Part shown: in pieces, positions 1-8,571 of the stretch
How the letters are laid out: the number at the start of each line of letters is the position of its first letter
How positions within the stretch are numbered: position 1 is the stretch's first letter
Position numbers and translations under genes: made by a program
The notes under the pieces: model-generated
Seen by the model: only the letters and a program-made list of their open reading frames with translations
The model's database searches: none
Told to the model about the DNA's origin: nothing
NCBI GenBank assembly: GCA_036387315.1
Contig: DASVTY010000058.1
Coordinates: 34,118 to 98,117 of the forward strand
From: JALZCH01 sp036387315
Lineage (GTDB): Bacteria > Acidobacteriota > Blastocatellia > Pyrinomonadales > Pyrinomonadaceae
Reading direction: 5' to 3'
Length of the DNA stretch: 64,000 nt

Positions 1-501
1 GAATTACGCGCGCCGCAAGGCGTTTACGCGGTTCTCGGAAATCACGATTATCGAACGGATGCGCGTTTGATTACCGATTTGTTTCGCGCCGAAGGCATTC
101 GAGTTTTAGTTAACGAAGGCTTGCATTTAACGAAAAACGGCGCGACTCTTTGGCTTTGCGGCGTTGACGATACGCTTTACGGAGCGCCCGATTTGGAGCT
201 TGCTCTGGCGGGTTCGCGCCCGACTGAATTTAAGTTTTTGCTGTGTCACAATCCGGTGATTTTACGGCGAGCCGCCGCAGTCGGCGTTGACTTAATCGTT
301 TCGGGACACACGCACGGCGGGCAAGTCCGTCTGCGCTCTACGGAAGAAAATCTGATTTTGCCGCGTCGCCCGCGCGCGAGCGGTTTATTGCAGCGCGGCG
401 CGGCACAAATTTATATTTCGCGGGGAATCGGAACGGTTGTTTTGCCGTTTCGTTATCAATGCCCGCCGGAAATCAGTCTTTTGGAATTGCGGAAAGCTTA
501 A
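1..501 (+). CDS. Metallophosphoesterase (YaeI/YkuE-like), 5' truncated by window edge
   Basis: The reading frame is open from base 1, so the true start lies before the window. The visible 166 residues hold the GNHD metal motif near residue 13 and a C-terminal GHTHGGQ motif with an upstream CHNP histidine. Both are typical of calcineurin-like phosphoesterases of the YkuE/YaeI type, which act on phosphoesters such as lipid A precursors or other membrane-associated substrates. The substrate cannot be read from the sequence. The stop is 37 bp before the pgsA start on the same strand, so the two may be co-transcribed. Confidence 0.85.
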   Translation, partial: ELRAPQGVYAVLGNHDYRTDARLITDLFRAEGIRVLVNEGLHLTKNGATLWLCGVDDTLYGAPDLELALAGSRPTEFKFLLCHNPVILRRAAAVGVDLIVSGHTHGGQVRLRSTEENLILPRRPRASGLLQRGAAQIYISRGIGTVVLPFRYQCPPEISLLELRKA

Positions 502-537
502 AAGAAATTATATTTTACCGGGCAGTTTTCATCTGCT

Positions 538-1098
538 ATGACCTTCGCCAACTTGATTACACTTTTGCGAATCGTTTTGATACCGCTTTTTGTTTCGCTG
601 CTTTTTTATCAAAAATTCGGCTGGGCTTTATTGACTTTCCTCATTGCAGGCGTTTCCGACGGAATTGACGGAGCAATTGCGCGCACATTTAATCAATCAT
701 CCGAGCTGGGCAAAATTCTCGATCCGATTGCCGACAAGCTTTTGATGACCACGGCTTTTATCGTTCTGAGTTTGCCGACAATCGTTTCCGGCGAAAGTCT
801 GCCCGTTCCGTTTTGGCTGACGGCTGCCGTAATCGCCCGTGATGTGCTGATAATTTCGGTTGCCGGAGCGATCTTTGTGGCGACCGGATTTCGCGGTTTT
901 CGCCCTTCATTCTGGGGAAAAGTCAGCACTCTTGTCCAGGTTTTCGGCGTCGGTTTGATTCTGGTTGCCGCAGCTTTTCAACATCTCGCCTTTTATCTGC
1001 CTCTCGTTTACTTCACAATCTTTCTTTTCACCGCAATTTCGGGGATTCATTATATCTTTTTCATCAACAAATTAATGAGACAGCAAAATTCAAAATAA
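538..1098 (+). CDS. pgsA: CDP-alcohol phosphatidyltransferase, likely phosphatidylglycerophosphate synthase
   Basis: This 186-aa, strongly hydrophobic protein carries the complete CDP-alcohol phosphotransferase signature: D41-x2-D44-G45-x2-A48-R49-x8-G58-x3-D62-x3-D66. The family transfers a phosphatidyl group from CDP-diacylglycerol to an alcohol. Length and hydrophobic layout fit PgsA, which makes phosphatidylglycerol phosphate at the inner membrane from glycerol-3-phosphate. A relative using another alcohol is not excluded. It starts with ATG 37 bp after the phosphoesterase. The 141-bp gap downstream contains the dnaK promoter, so it is probably not part of the chaperone operon. Confidence 0.85.
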   Translation: MTFANLITLLRIVLIPLFVSLLFYQKFGWALLTFLIAGVSDGIDGAIARTFNQSSELGKILDPIADKLLMTTAFIVLSLPTIVSGESLPVPFWLTAAVIARDVLIISVAGAIFVATGFRGFRPSFWGKVSTLVQVFGVGLILVAAAFQHLAFYLPLVYFTIFLFTAISGIHYIFFINKLMRQQNSK

Positions 1099-1163
1099 AT
1101 ATAACTCTTTATTTTGATTTATTTAAGATATTGAGAATCAGTTGAGTTTTATAGTATAAGAAA

Positions 1164-1193
1164 CTTGACAATGGTACACTCAACTATTATTCT
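1164..1193 (+). promoter_or_regulatory. dnaK promoter overlapped by a HAIR-like HspR operator
   Basis: CTTGACA (1164-1170), a 7-nt spacer and ACTCAAC (1178-1184) match the HspR-associated inverted repeat CTTGAGT-N7-ACTCAAG at 5/7 and 6/7 positions with the exact spacing. The left half contains a consensus -35 box TTGACA (1165-1170). A -10-like TATTCT lies 17 nt downstream (1188-1193). Extra half-sites occur at 1141-1147 (GTTGAGT), and a perfect 6-bp inverted repeat TTCAAC-TAG-GTTGAA lies at 1203-1217. A bound repressor would cover the -35 box. Regulation by HspR is inferred from this match and from hspR lying downstream in the same operon. Confidence 0.65.
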
Positions 1194-1239
1194 TGTAATT
1201 GATTCAACTAGGTTGAAAAGCAATTTGGAGTAAAAGTTT

Positions 1240-3183
1240 ATGAGCAAAATTATCGGTATTGACTTAGGTACGACAAACTCGGTCGTCGCCGTAATGGAAG
1301 GCGGCGAGCCGGTGGTTATCACTAATGAAGAGGGCGGCAGAACGACGCCTTCGGTTGTCGCTTTTACGAAGGACGGCAACCGTCTGGTCGGTCAGGTGGC
1401 AAAACGCCAAGCCGTGACCAACCCGGAAAATACGGTTTATTCGATTAAGCGTTTTATGGGACGGCGCTTTGAAGAAGTTTCGGAAGAAAAGAAACAAGTT
1501 CCGTACAAAGCCGAACGCGCCGGAAACGGCGACGTGCGAGTTGCCGCAGGCGGCAAAGATTACAGCCCACCGGAGATTTCCGCAATGATTCTGCAAAAGT
1601 TGAAAAAAGCTGCGGAAGATTATCTCGGCGCTAAAGTTGACCGCGCGGTTATCACCGTTCCGGCTTATTTTAACGACGCGCAGCGTCAGGCGACCAAAGA
1701 CGCAGGCAAAATCGCCGGGCTTGAAGTGATGCGAATTGTCAACGAACCGACGGCGGCGGCATTGGCTTACGGTCTCGACAAGAAAAAAGACGAAATGATC
1801 GCCGTGTTCGACTTCGGCGGCGGAACATTTGATATTTCGGTTCTCGAAGTTGGCGAAGGCGTCGTCGAAGTAAAATCAACCAATGGCGACACGCACCTCG
1901 GCGGTGATGACGTTGACGAAGCGTTGATTAAATGGATTATCGAAGAGTTCAAACGCGATCAGGGAATTGATTTATCGCAAGACAAAATGGCTCTCCAACG
2001 CCTGAAAGAAGCGGCGGAAAAAGCCAAAATCGAGCTATCGAGCGCGATGCAGACCGATGTCAATTTGCCGTTTATCACGGCTGATGCTTCCGGTCCAAAG
2101 CACTTGAATATGTCGCTCACGCGATCCAAATTCGAGCAGCTCGTTGAGCCGATTTTGCAGCGTTTGATGCCGCCGGTAGAACAGGCAATCAAAGACGCGG
2201 GTTTGACGAAAGATAAAATTGAAGAAATCGTCCTCGTCGGCGGTTCGACCAGAATTCCGAAAGTGCAGGAAATGGTCAAAAGCTTCTTCGGTAAAGAGCC
2301 GAACAAAACGGTCAACCCTGACGAAGTTGTGGCTCTCGGCGCGGCTGTTCAGGCAGGCGTTTTGGGCGGCGAAAAAACGGATATTCTGCTGCTCGACGTA
2401 ACGCCGCTTTCGCTCGGAATCGAAACTCTGGGCGGTGTGGCAACGAAATTGATCGAGCGCAACACGACGATTCCGACCCGAAAGAGCGAGATTTTCTCGA
2501 CTGCTTCGGACAATCAAACTTCCGTCGAAGTCCACGTCATTCAGGGCGAGCGCCCGATGGCGGCGGACAATAAAACGCTCGGCAAATTCCATCTCGTCGG
2601 AATTCCGCCCGCACCGCGCGGTATGCCGCAGGTCGAAGTCACCTTTGACATTGACGCCAACGGCATCGTCAACGTCTCGGCGAAAGATTTGGGCACGGGA
2701 CGCGAGCAGAAGATTACGATTACGGCTTCTTCGGGTCTGTCGAAAGACGAAATTGACCGGATGATGAAAGACGCCGACGCGCACTCGTCTGAAGACGCCA
2801 AACGCCGCGAAGCGATTGAAGCCAAAAACCGTCTCGATGGTCTCGTTTATCAGGTCGAAAAAACTTATAACGAGAACAAAGAGAAGCTCGACCAGGCTTC
2901 GGCGACCGAACTTGAAGAAGCTCTCAGTGAATCGCGCACAGCTTTAAACTCAAACGACGCCGAGCCGATGAACAATGCTTTCAACCGTTTGCAAACTGCT
3001 TCGCACAAACTCGCTGAAGTGCTCTACAATCAGCAAGGCGCGAGCGGCGGTCAAACAACCGGCGACGAGCAGGCTTCATCAGCCGGAGCGGGCGCGAGCG
3101 GCTCAACCGGCGGTAACGCCGGCGGCGGAGCTGATGATGTGATTGACGCCGAATATGTTGATGTTGACAACGATAAAAAGTAA
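1240..3183 (+). CDS. dnaK: Chaperone Hsp70 DnaK
   Basis: The 647-aa protein begins with the Hsp70 ATPase signature IGIDLGTTNSVVAV. It has the second signature FDFGGGTFDISVL near residue 190 and the third VLVGGSTRIPKVQ near residue 335. A substrate-binding domain, a helical lid and the typical tail ending DDVIDAEYVDVD follow. Length is normal for DnaK. It is the ATP-driven holder and folder of unfolded proteins, working with DnaJ and GrpE. The ATG is preceded by TTGGAG at 1225-1230. It is first in a dnaK-dnaJ-hspR operon; grpE is not between dnaK and dnaJ, nor elsewhere in the window. Confidence 0.98.
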   Translation: MSKIIGIDLGTTNSVVAVMEGGEPVVITNEEGGRTTPSVVAFTKDGNRLVGQVAKRQAVTNPENTVYSIKRFMGRRFEEVSEEKKQVPYKAERAGNGDVRVAAGGKDYSPPEISAMILQKLKKAAEDYLGAKVDRAVITVPAYFNDAQRQATKDAGKIAGLEVMRIVNEPTAAALAYGLDKKKDEMIAVFDFGGGTFDISVLEVGEGVVEVKSTNGDTHLGGDDVDEALIKWIIEEFKRDQGIDLSQDKMALQRLKEAAEKAKIELSSAMQTDVNLPFITADASGPKHLNMSLTRSKFEQLVEPILQRLMPPVEQAIKDAGLTKDKIEEIVLVGGSTRIPKVQEMVKSFFGKEPNKTVNPDEVVALGAAVQAGVLGGEKTDILLLDVTPLSLGIETLGGVATKLIERNTTIPTRKSEIFSTASDNQTSVEVHVIQGERPMAADNKTLGKFHLVGIPPAPRGMPQVEVTFDIDANGIVNVSAKDLGTGREQKITITASSGLSKDEIDRMMKDADAHSSEDAKRREAIEAKNRLDGLVYQVEKTYNENKEKLDQASATELEEALSESRTALNSNDAEPMNNAFNRLQTASHKLAEVLYNQQGASGGQTTGDEQASSAGAGASGSTGGNAGGGADDVIDAEYVDVDNDKK

Positions 3184-3251
3184 GCAGTAAGCGGTGAGCA
3201 GTGAGCAGAAAACAGTTCTGCTGCTCACTGCTTACGGCTCATCGCTCACTG
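3184..3251. repeat. Heptamer-built inverted repeat filling the dnaK-dnaJ gap
   Basis: Tandem 7-mers of the type GTGAGCA run on the left side (3184-3208). Their reverse complements (TGCTCAC type) run on the right (3219-3251). The inner arms 3199-3208 and 3221-3230 are perfectly complementary over 10 bp. The element starts directly at the dnaK stop codon and ends 5 bp before the dnaJ ATG, so it occupies essentially the whole gap. It leaves little room for a normal ribosome binding site in front of dnaJ. Confidence 0.8.
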
Positions 3252-3256
3252 TAGAA

Positions 3257-4435
3257 ATGGCAGCAAATAACAAACAAGATTACTACCAGCTTCTGGGTGT
3301 AAAAAAAGACGCGACGGCGGAGGAAATTAAAAAAGCCTACCGCCGTTTGGCGCGAAAATATCACCCTGACGTTAATCCGAACGACAAATCTTCGGAAGAA
3401 AAATTTAAACAAATTACCGAAGCCAATGACGTCCTGACCGACGAAAAGAAGCGTAAGATTTACGACCGTTTCGGTTATTATTCGGACAATTTGTCCGAAG
3501 CCGATTTGAAAAATCCGTTTGCCGGAGCAGCCGGGCGCGGCGCTGGCGGTGCAGGCGGTTTTGATTTTTCAGGTTTTAATTGGGAATCGGGCGGCGGTCC
3601 GACAAGTACCGGTGGCGGTTTTAGCGATATTTTCGAGACTCTGTTCGGCAAGGGCAAAGGAAAAGAAGCCGAACCGCCGCGCCCCGAACCGAAAAAAGGC
3701 GAGGACATCGAAATGCCGCTCGCCCTCTCGTTTGAAGAAGCGTTTCGCGGTTTGACGACGAATATTACGGTCAACCGCTCGGTGCAATGTTCTCGTTGTC
3801 AGGGCGCGGGAGATATGGGCGGAGCGCTCGTAACTTGTACGACCTGCAACGGCACGGGACAAGTTCGGCGAACGGGCGGACGGCTTGAATTTCAGCAATC
3901 TTGCCCGGATTGCGGCGGCACCGGAAAACGCCGTCCGCCTTGTCCGCTGTGTCACGGCAAAGGCGTCACGCCGGTTTCCGAGCAGGTAAAAGTCAGGATT
4001 CCGCCCGGCGTTGACACAGGTTCGCGCGTTCGCGTTCCGGGCAAAGGTCAGGGCGGCAGACTCGGCGCGCAGCCCGGCGATTTATTTATCGTCACGCGCG
4101 TCGGCGAGCATAAATTTCTAACGCGCAAAGGCGAAAACGTTTATGTCACCGTCCCGATTACAGTTTCGGAAGCGGCTTTGGGCGCGAAAATCGAAGTGCC
4201 GACTGTTGAGGGAAAAGCGCAGCTTAAAATTCCGCCCGGAACGCAAAGCGGGCAAAAATTTCGTCTGCGCGAGCGTGGTTTTCCCAGTTTAAGAAATCCG
4301 CAGGCGCGCGGCGATCAATTTATCGAAGTGCAAATTACGCTGCCGAAGATAATTTCGGAAGAAACAAAAGACATTTTGCGCCAATTTGAACGCGCCAATC
4401 CCGAAAATCCGCGCAAAGCAATGGGACTGGAGTAG
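3257..4435 (+). CDS. dnaJ: Co-chaperone DnaJ (type I Hsp40)
   Basis: This 392-aa protein has an N-terminal J domain with the HPD tripeptide (KYHPDVNP, about residues 34-42) and a glycine/phenylalanine-rich linker. The zinc-finger domain has four CxxCxGxG repeats (CSRCQGAG, CTTCNGTG, CPDCGGTG, CPLCHGKG), and the C-terminal substrate-binding domains follow. It stimulates DnaK ATPase and delivers clients. The ATG at 3257 is preferred: the 21 codons that could extend the frame upstream are encoded by the repeat element and have no family similarity. It is co-oriented with dnaK and hspR. Confidence 0.95.
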   Translation: MAANNKQDYYQLLGVKKDATAEEIKKAYRRLARKYHPDVNPNDKSSEEKFKQITEANDVLTDEKKRKIYDRFGYYSDNLSEADLKNPFAGAAGRGAGGAGGFDFSGFNWESGGGPTSTGGGFSDIFETLFGKGKGKEAEPPRPEPKKGEDIEMPLALSFEEAFRGLTTNITVNRSVQCSRCQGAGDMGGALVTCTTCNGTGQVRRTGGRLEFQQSCPDCGGTGKRRPPCPLCHGKGVTPVSEQVKVRIPPGVDTGSRVRVPGKGQGGRLGAQPGDLFIVTRVGEHKFLTRKGENVYVTVPITVSEAALGAKIEVPTVEGKAQLKIPPGTQSGQKFRLRERGFPSLRNPQARGDQFIEVQITLPKIISEETKDILRQFERANPENPRKAMGLE

Positions 4436-4502
4436 ATTACGAATTTCAAATTACGAATTACGAATGAAAAACCGCTTTTATGGTAATTCGTAATTCGTGA
4501 TT
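4436..4502. repeat. Heptamer (AATTACG / CGTAATT) inverted repeat between dnaJ and hspR
   Basis: Arms at 4449-4465 and about 4485-4502 are complementary at 16 of 17 positions and consist of tandem AATTACG words. A partial extra copy lies directly after the dnaJ stop (4436-4443). The same heptamer family recurs as a one-sided array at 63377-63408. The element fills the gap from the dnaJ stop to 7 bp before the hspR ATG. Confidence 0.8.
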
Positions 4503-4509
4503 GATTAAA

Positions 4510-4908
4510 ATGAAACGTAAAGCGAAAACTTATACAATCAGCGCAGTCGCCGAAATGTACGAGCTTCATCCGCAAACTCTGCGGCTTTACGAGCGCGAAG
4601 GTCTTCTTAAACCGTCTCGTTCCGAGGGCAACACTCGCCTTTATACCGACCCTGATTTAGAGCGGTTGGAAATCATTTTATCCTTAACCAGAGATTTGGG
4701 CGTTAATCTGGCGGGCGTCGAAATTATCTTAAATATGCGCCAGAAAATGGATGAGATGCAGCGCGAATTTGAGCGATTTTTCGAATATTTGCGAACTCAC
4801 GCCCGCGAGTTTTCACAGCCGCCGAGCGATACGGACAGCGAAGCACTGGTGCCTTCGATCCGGCTTAACATTTTACAAAGAATAAACAGCAGAGACAGCG
4901 ACGAATAA
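4510..4908 (+). CDS. hspR: MerR-family heat-shock repressor HspR
   Basis: The 132-aa protein has an N-terminal MerR winged-helix domain (ISAVAEMYELHPQTLRLYER, then EGLLKPSRSEGNTRLYTDPD) followed by a helical region with LGVNLAGVEIILNMR, all characteristic of HspR. HspR with DnaK as co-repressor represses chaperone operons at HAIR sites in actinobacteria and other phyla. Its position directly after dnaJ, and the HAIR-like site at the dnaK promoter, support an autoregulatory loop. The frame could begin at TTG 4501, but that triplet lies in the repeat element and ATG 4510 is the normal start. Confidence 0.88.
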   Translation: MKRKAKTYTISAVAEMYELHPQTLRLYEREGLLKPSRSEGNTRLYTDPDLERLEIILSLTRDLGVNLAGVEIILNMRQKMDEMQREFERFFEYLRTHAREFSQPPSDTDSEALVPSIRLNILQRINSRDSDE

Positions 4909-5033
4909 AAGAGTTTCTCGCGCCGACCAAATTCCCTTCCGCCTTTTTGTTTTCGCTCCTTTACAAAAGAGGCATATTGTTAGAAAATAACAACTTCGAA
5001 TTTCTAGCCTCAAACCTAACTTGGAGAGAATTT

Positions 5034-8000
5034 ATGTATCTCAATGCGACCGTTCTGCGGTTTTGTGTATTGATTTTTACTGCTTTATTTTTGTTTTCTT
5101 TTAACTTTAATCAAGCGATTTTTGCGCAAGACCTGGACGAAGTGACGATTTCCGGTCGCGTCGCCGATCAAAACGGCGCGATTATTCCGGGCGCGACCGT
5201 CACGGCTATTCTGGTCGGCGAAAACGTCGAACGCACCGTAACGGCTGACGAAGAAGGTCGTTTCCGAATCATCGAACTCAAACCCGGCGTTTACAATTTG
5301 CGCGCGACAGCCACAAATTTCGGGACGCAGGAGAAAAACGAATTAACGACGATTTCCGGTCAAAACGTGCAGCTCGATTTTACGCTCGCGCCCGCCGGAG
5401 TCAGCGTAGAAACGGTCGTTGTTAACGAGGATACCGCGCCAGCCGTTGATACGACTCGAACGGTTGTCGGCGGGACGGTCACGCAGCGCGAGATCGAAGA
5501 ATTGCCGAACAACACGCGCAACCCGCTCGATCTGGTTTTTACTTTGGGCGGCGTTACGGAAGAACCGCTTTCGACTCGTGATTTATCGGGCGACCGCGGC
5601 ACGCGCGGCTCAATCGCGCAGGGAAACACGCCCGAAGAAGCAGGAACTTTTGCTTTGTCCGGCGGCGCGGCTTATTCAAACAACATCACGATTGACGGAC
5701 TCGATAACAACGACGACCGAACCGCGGGTTTTCGTTTTCAGCCTTCGATTGAATCAATTGCCGAAGTTCAGGTCGTCACCAATCAATTTTCCGCCGAATA
5801 CGGTCGCGCATCGGGCGGTCGCGTCAATCTCCGCACACGCACCGGGAGCAATAAATTTCACGGACGCGGCTTTTTCTTTTACCGCGATTCCGAATTAAAC
5901 GCCAACACCTGGAACAATAACCGTCGCGGCATCGAACGCCCGCCGTTTACAAACTACAATCCGGGCGCGACTTTGAGCGGTCCGATTGTCAAAAATAAAT
6001 TATTTTTCTTCTCGGCTTACGAATTCGACAAAATTCAGGAAGATACGATTATTGACGTTTACCTCCCGATCAATAATACGTCGCGTTTCACTTTGCCCGC
6101 GCCGACAAATCCTTCGCAGGCGTTTGTCTCGAACACCGGAAACAACTTCGTCCTGATCGCGCCGTATATTCAAGCGGTTGACACGCCTTCGCGGAGACAT
6201 ACTTTTTCGACCCGCATTGATTGGAATTTGAACAACGCCAATAGTTTTACTTTCGGCTATCAAATGGGGCGCTCAAACGATCTGCGCCAATTCAGCGGAA
6301 CAAATCGTCTGGCTGATGCTCTGATCGGACGCATCCGCGACACAGACGGATTCAACGCTACGCATAATTTGATCGTCAGCCCGAAAACGGTCAATCAATT
6401 CCGTTTTCAATATTCATCGCTCCGCCCGACTTCGACACCGAACGCCGGAGAAACCGCGCCCGTGATTTTGGTCAGCGGTTTTACGCCGCCGGATGAGGCT
6501 TTTTCGGCAACGCAAACTTTCGGCGCGTCAACTTCCGGTTCGAGCGACCGCAAGGAAAATCGCTTTCAATTTCAAGACACACTGACGCAAATTGTCGGCG
6601 ATCACAGCTTGAAATTCGGAGCCGATTATCAGCGTGTTAATACTCGCTATATTGACCGTTTCGATGCGACCGGAACTTATCGTTTTTCCAATTTCTTCTT
6701 TTTCGGTCAAAATTCGGTGACGAGCTTTCAGCAAAATTTCAACACCGAATCGGAAGTAAAAAACAACTATTTCGGCATTTTCGCGCAGGACGATTGGCGC
6801 ATTCGCCCGAATTTGACGCTCAGCTTGGGCGTACGCTACGAGCGCGAAACCGTCGTTGACGACAACAATAATTTCGGTCCGCGCGCGGCAATTGCCTGGA
6901 ATCCTTTTAAGGGCGACAAAACCGTTATTCGCGCGGGCGCGGGAATTTTCTACAACCGCGTTTTGCTGCGCACGGTTGACGATTTCACAGCCGGAGCGCA
7001 GGAACTGCGTTTCGACACGAGAAACCGTTTTCCGAGCGATGTTACGTTCAACTTGATTCGCGATTTCTTCACCCAACGGTTTCCGAATCCGGTCACACTC
7101 GACACGGCGATTCCGATTAACGCCGCCGGCGCAACCAGAACAGTTCGTGAATTATCGCGTCCGGGCGCATTCCGCGAGCTTGACCCGGACATCAAGATTC
7201 CCGAAAGCTACCAGTTCAACATCGGTTTCGAGCGCGAAATTTTCAAGGGAATCACGTTTGAAACAAACTTTACGCTCAACAAAACGATTCACCTGTGGCG
7301 CGAATACAACGCCAACGCGCCGGCTCTGCCGGCGGGAACGCCCGACAGAAGCGGAGACGGGCAAGTGACTTTTACTGACTATCTGCTCGGAATCAATTCC
7401 GGCATTTCACGTTTTGTTCTCGGTTCGCAGACCGATGATGTCGGGTTGACGAGCTTAACGGGCGGAGCCTGTACGGGCTTTACGCAAACCTGCATCGTCA
7501 ATCTCAACTCGTCGCAAAACCGTTCTGATTGCGATTCGGCTCTCGATCCAATCGGAGCGCCGACGCTTTCGCCGATTTGCCGCGCTCTCGCCGCTGTTCA
7601 ATTGCTTCGTCCGGCGGAGTTTCAGAACCAAGGGATTTATACTCAATTCGAGCGCGTCGCTTCAATCGGCAACAGCTTTTACAAAGGCGCGACGTTTGAA
7701 CTCAGAAATCGTTTTCGTCAATTCGGCGGCGGCTTCGGCGGCGCGATGCGTCTCGTTTACACTTTGTCGAGCCTGAAAGACGATGGCATCGTCAATACTT
7801 CTTCGGCTCAAATTGTCGGAGATTTCAGATCGGAATACTCACGCAGCTTGCTCGACCGTCGCCATCGAATCGCCTTTTCCGGCACTTTCGACACGCCTTA
7901 TTGGCTCGGCAAATTGCGCCTGTCGCCGCTTTTCCGCTTCGGTTCAAGCGCGCCGTTCAATCTTTCGGTCGGCGGAAACGACCGCAATTTGGACGATGTC

Positions 8001-8402
8001 GGAAACGACCGCCCGAACTTCAGCGGTGATTTGGACAGCATCACCTGGCGACAATTCGGCACGGCTTTCTCGCCCCAAGTGGCGGCTCAATTTTCACAGC
8101 CGACCATCGGCAGCCCCGGAAATCTGCCGCGCAACGCCGGAAACGGTCCGCGACAATACATCTTTGATTTAAACGTCAGTCGCCAATTCAACATCGGCGA
8201 AAGATTCCGCATTCGCCCGTCAGCCGAATTCGGCAACATTTTGAATATGGCGGTGTTTAGCTTCGGCTCGAATTTTATCAACTTTGACGGGTTAAACTCG
8301 ACAAACGCGATTACGCGCCGCAATGCTCAAGACGTTTTCCTGGCTCCGACGCGCACCTTGCGCCCGCGCCAGGTTCGCTTCGGGCTTCGCGTCGAGTTTT
8401 AA
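5034..8402 (+). CDS. TonB-dependent receptor with N-terminal carboxypeptidase regulatory-like domain (Oar-like)
   Basis: The 1122-aa protein has a signal peptide ending FAQD and a carboxypeptidase-regulatory-like beta-sandwich (VTISGRVADQNGAIIPGATV to about residue 105). A plug-like region (ITIDGLDNND, EYGRASGGRVNLRTRTG) and a long outer-membrane beta-barrel end in an aromatic C-terminus (VRFGLRVEF). Such Oar/SusC-like receptors import large or scarce substrates across the outer membrane with TonB energy; the ligand is unknown. The ATG at 5034 with GGAGAG at 5023-5028 is preferred over an upstream in-frame start at 4947, which would put 29 residues before the signal peptide. It is followed by a strong terminator. 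Confidence 0.9.
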   Translation: MYLNATVLRFCVLIFTALFLFSFNFNQAIFAQDLDEVTISGRVADQNGAIIPGATVTAILVGENVERTVTADEEGRFRIIELKPGVYNLRATATNFGTQEKNELTTISGQNVQLDFTLAPAGVSVETVVVNEDTAPAVDTTRTVVGGTVTQREIEELPNNTRNPLDLVFTLGGVTEEPLSTRDLSGDRGTRGSIAQGNTPEEAGTFALSGGAAYSNNITIDGLDNNDDRTAGFRFQPSIESIAEVQVVTNQFSAEYGRASGGRVNLRTRTGSNKFHGRGFFFYRDSELNANTWNNNRRGIERPPFTNYNPGATLSGPIVKNKLFFFSAYEFDKIQEDTIIDVYLPINNTSRFTLPAPTNPSQAFVSNTGNNFVLIAPYIQAVDTPSRRHTFSTRIDWNLNNANSFTFGYQMGRSNDLRQFSGTNRLADALIGRIRDTDGFNATHNLIVSPKTVNQFRFQYSSLRPTSTPNAGETAPVILVSGFTPPDEAFSATQTFGASTSGSSDRKENRFQFQDTLTQIVGDHSLKFGADYQRVNTRYIDRFDATGTYRFSNFFFFGQNSVTSFQQNFNTESEVKNNYFGIFAQDDWRIRPNLTLSLGVRYERETVVDDNNNFGPRAAIAWNPFKGDKTVIRAGAGIFYNRVLLRTVDDFTAGAQELRFDTRNRFPSDVTFNLIRDFFTQRFPNPVTLDTAIPINAAGATRTVRELSRPGAFRELDPDIKIPESYQFNIGFEREIFKGITFETNFTLNKTIHLWREYNANAPALPAGTPDRSGDGQVTFTDYLLGINSGISRFVLGSQTDDVGLTSLTGGACTGFTQTCIVNLNSSQNRSDCDSALDPIGAPTLSPICRALAAVQLLRPAEFQNQGIYTQFERVASIGNSFYKGATFELRNRFRQFGGGFGGAMRLVYTLSSLKDDGIVNTSSAQIVGDFRSEYSRSLLDRRHRIAFSGTFDTPYWLGKLRLSPLFRFGSSAPFNLSVGGNDRNLDDVGNDRPNFSGDLDSITWRQFGTAFSPQVAAQFSQPTIGSPGNLPRNAGNGPRQYIFDLNVSRQFNIGERFRIRPSAEFGNILNMAVFSFGSNFINFDGLNSTNAITRRNAQDVFLAPTRTLRPRQVRFGLRVEF

Positions 8403-8420
8403 TCAAAGGAAACAGCGAAT

Positions 8421-8462
8421 AAAAAACTCCGGCGTTTGAAATTTCAAACGCCGGAGTTTTTT
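8421..8462. terminator. Perfect 42-bp palindromic terminator
   Basis: Positions 8421-8441 and 8442-8462 are exact reverse complements. They form a 21-bp stem with a GC-rich core (ACTCCGGCGTTTG) flanked by an A-run on the left and a T-run on the right, so it can terminate in both directions. It lies 18 bp after the TonB receptor stop. Confidence 0.9.
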
Positions 8463-8571
8463 ATTTGAAAATTTTGTGTGACTAACTCAGCTAGTTCGGG
8501 TTATTATTAACAAAGCTGCGCGTTTCCCTCGCGCTGTAATTTGTCTCGCCGTTTCATTCCAAGTTTGTCAG

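Noticed and set aside
2035..2784. 249-codon antisense frame inside dnaK
   Set aside because: It lies wholly inside an undoubted gene, has biased composition from the opposite strand's codon use and no domain. The same applies to long antisense frames inside smc (13515-14132) and the FG-GAP gene (23339-24313).
3184..3251. Repeat arrays considered as CRISPR
   Set aside because: Units are 7-8 nt with no unique spacers of constant length and no cas genes in the window.
8463..8571. Gap after the 42-bp palindrome examined for an insertion-sequence end
   Set aside because: The palindrome has a T-run and a terminator-like core, and no matching repeat or target duplication is present nearby.
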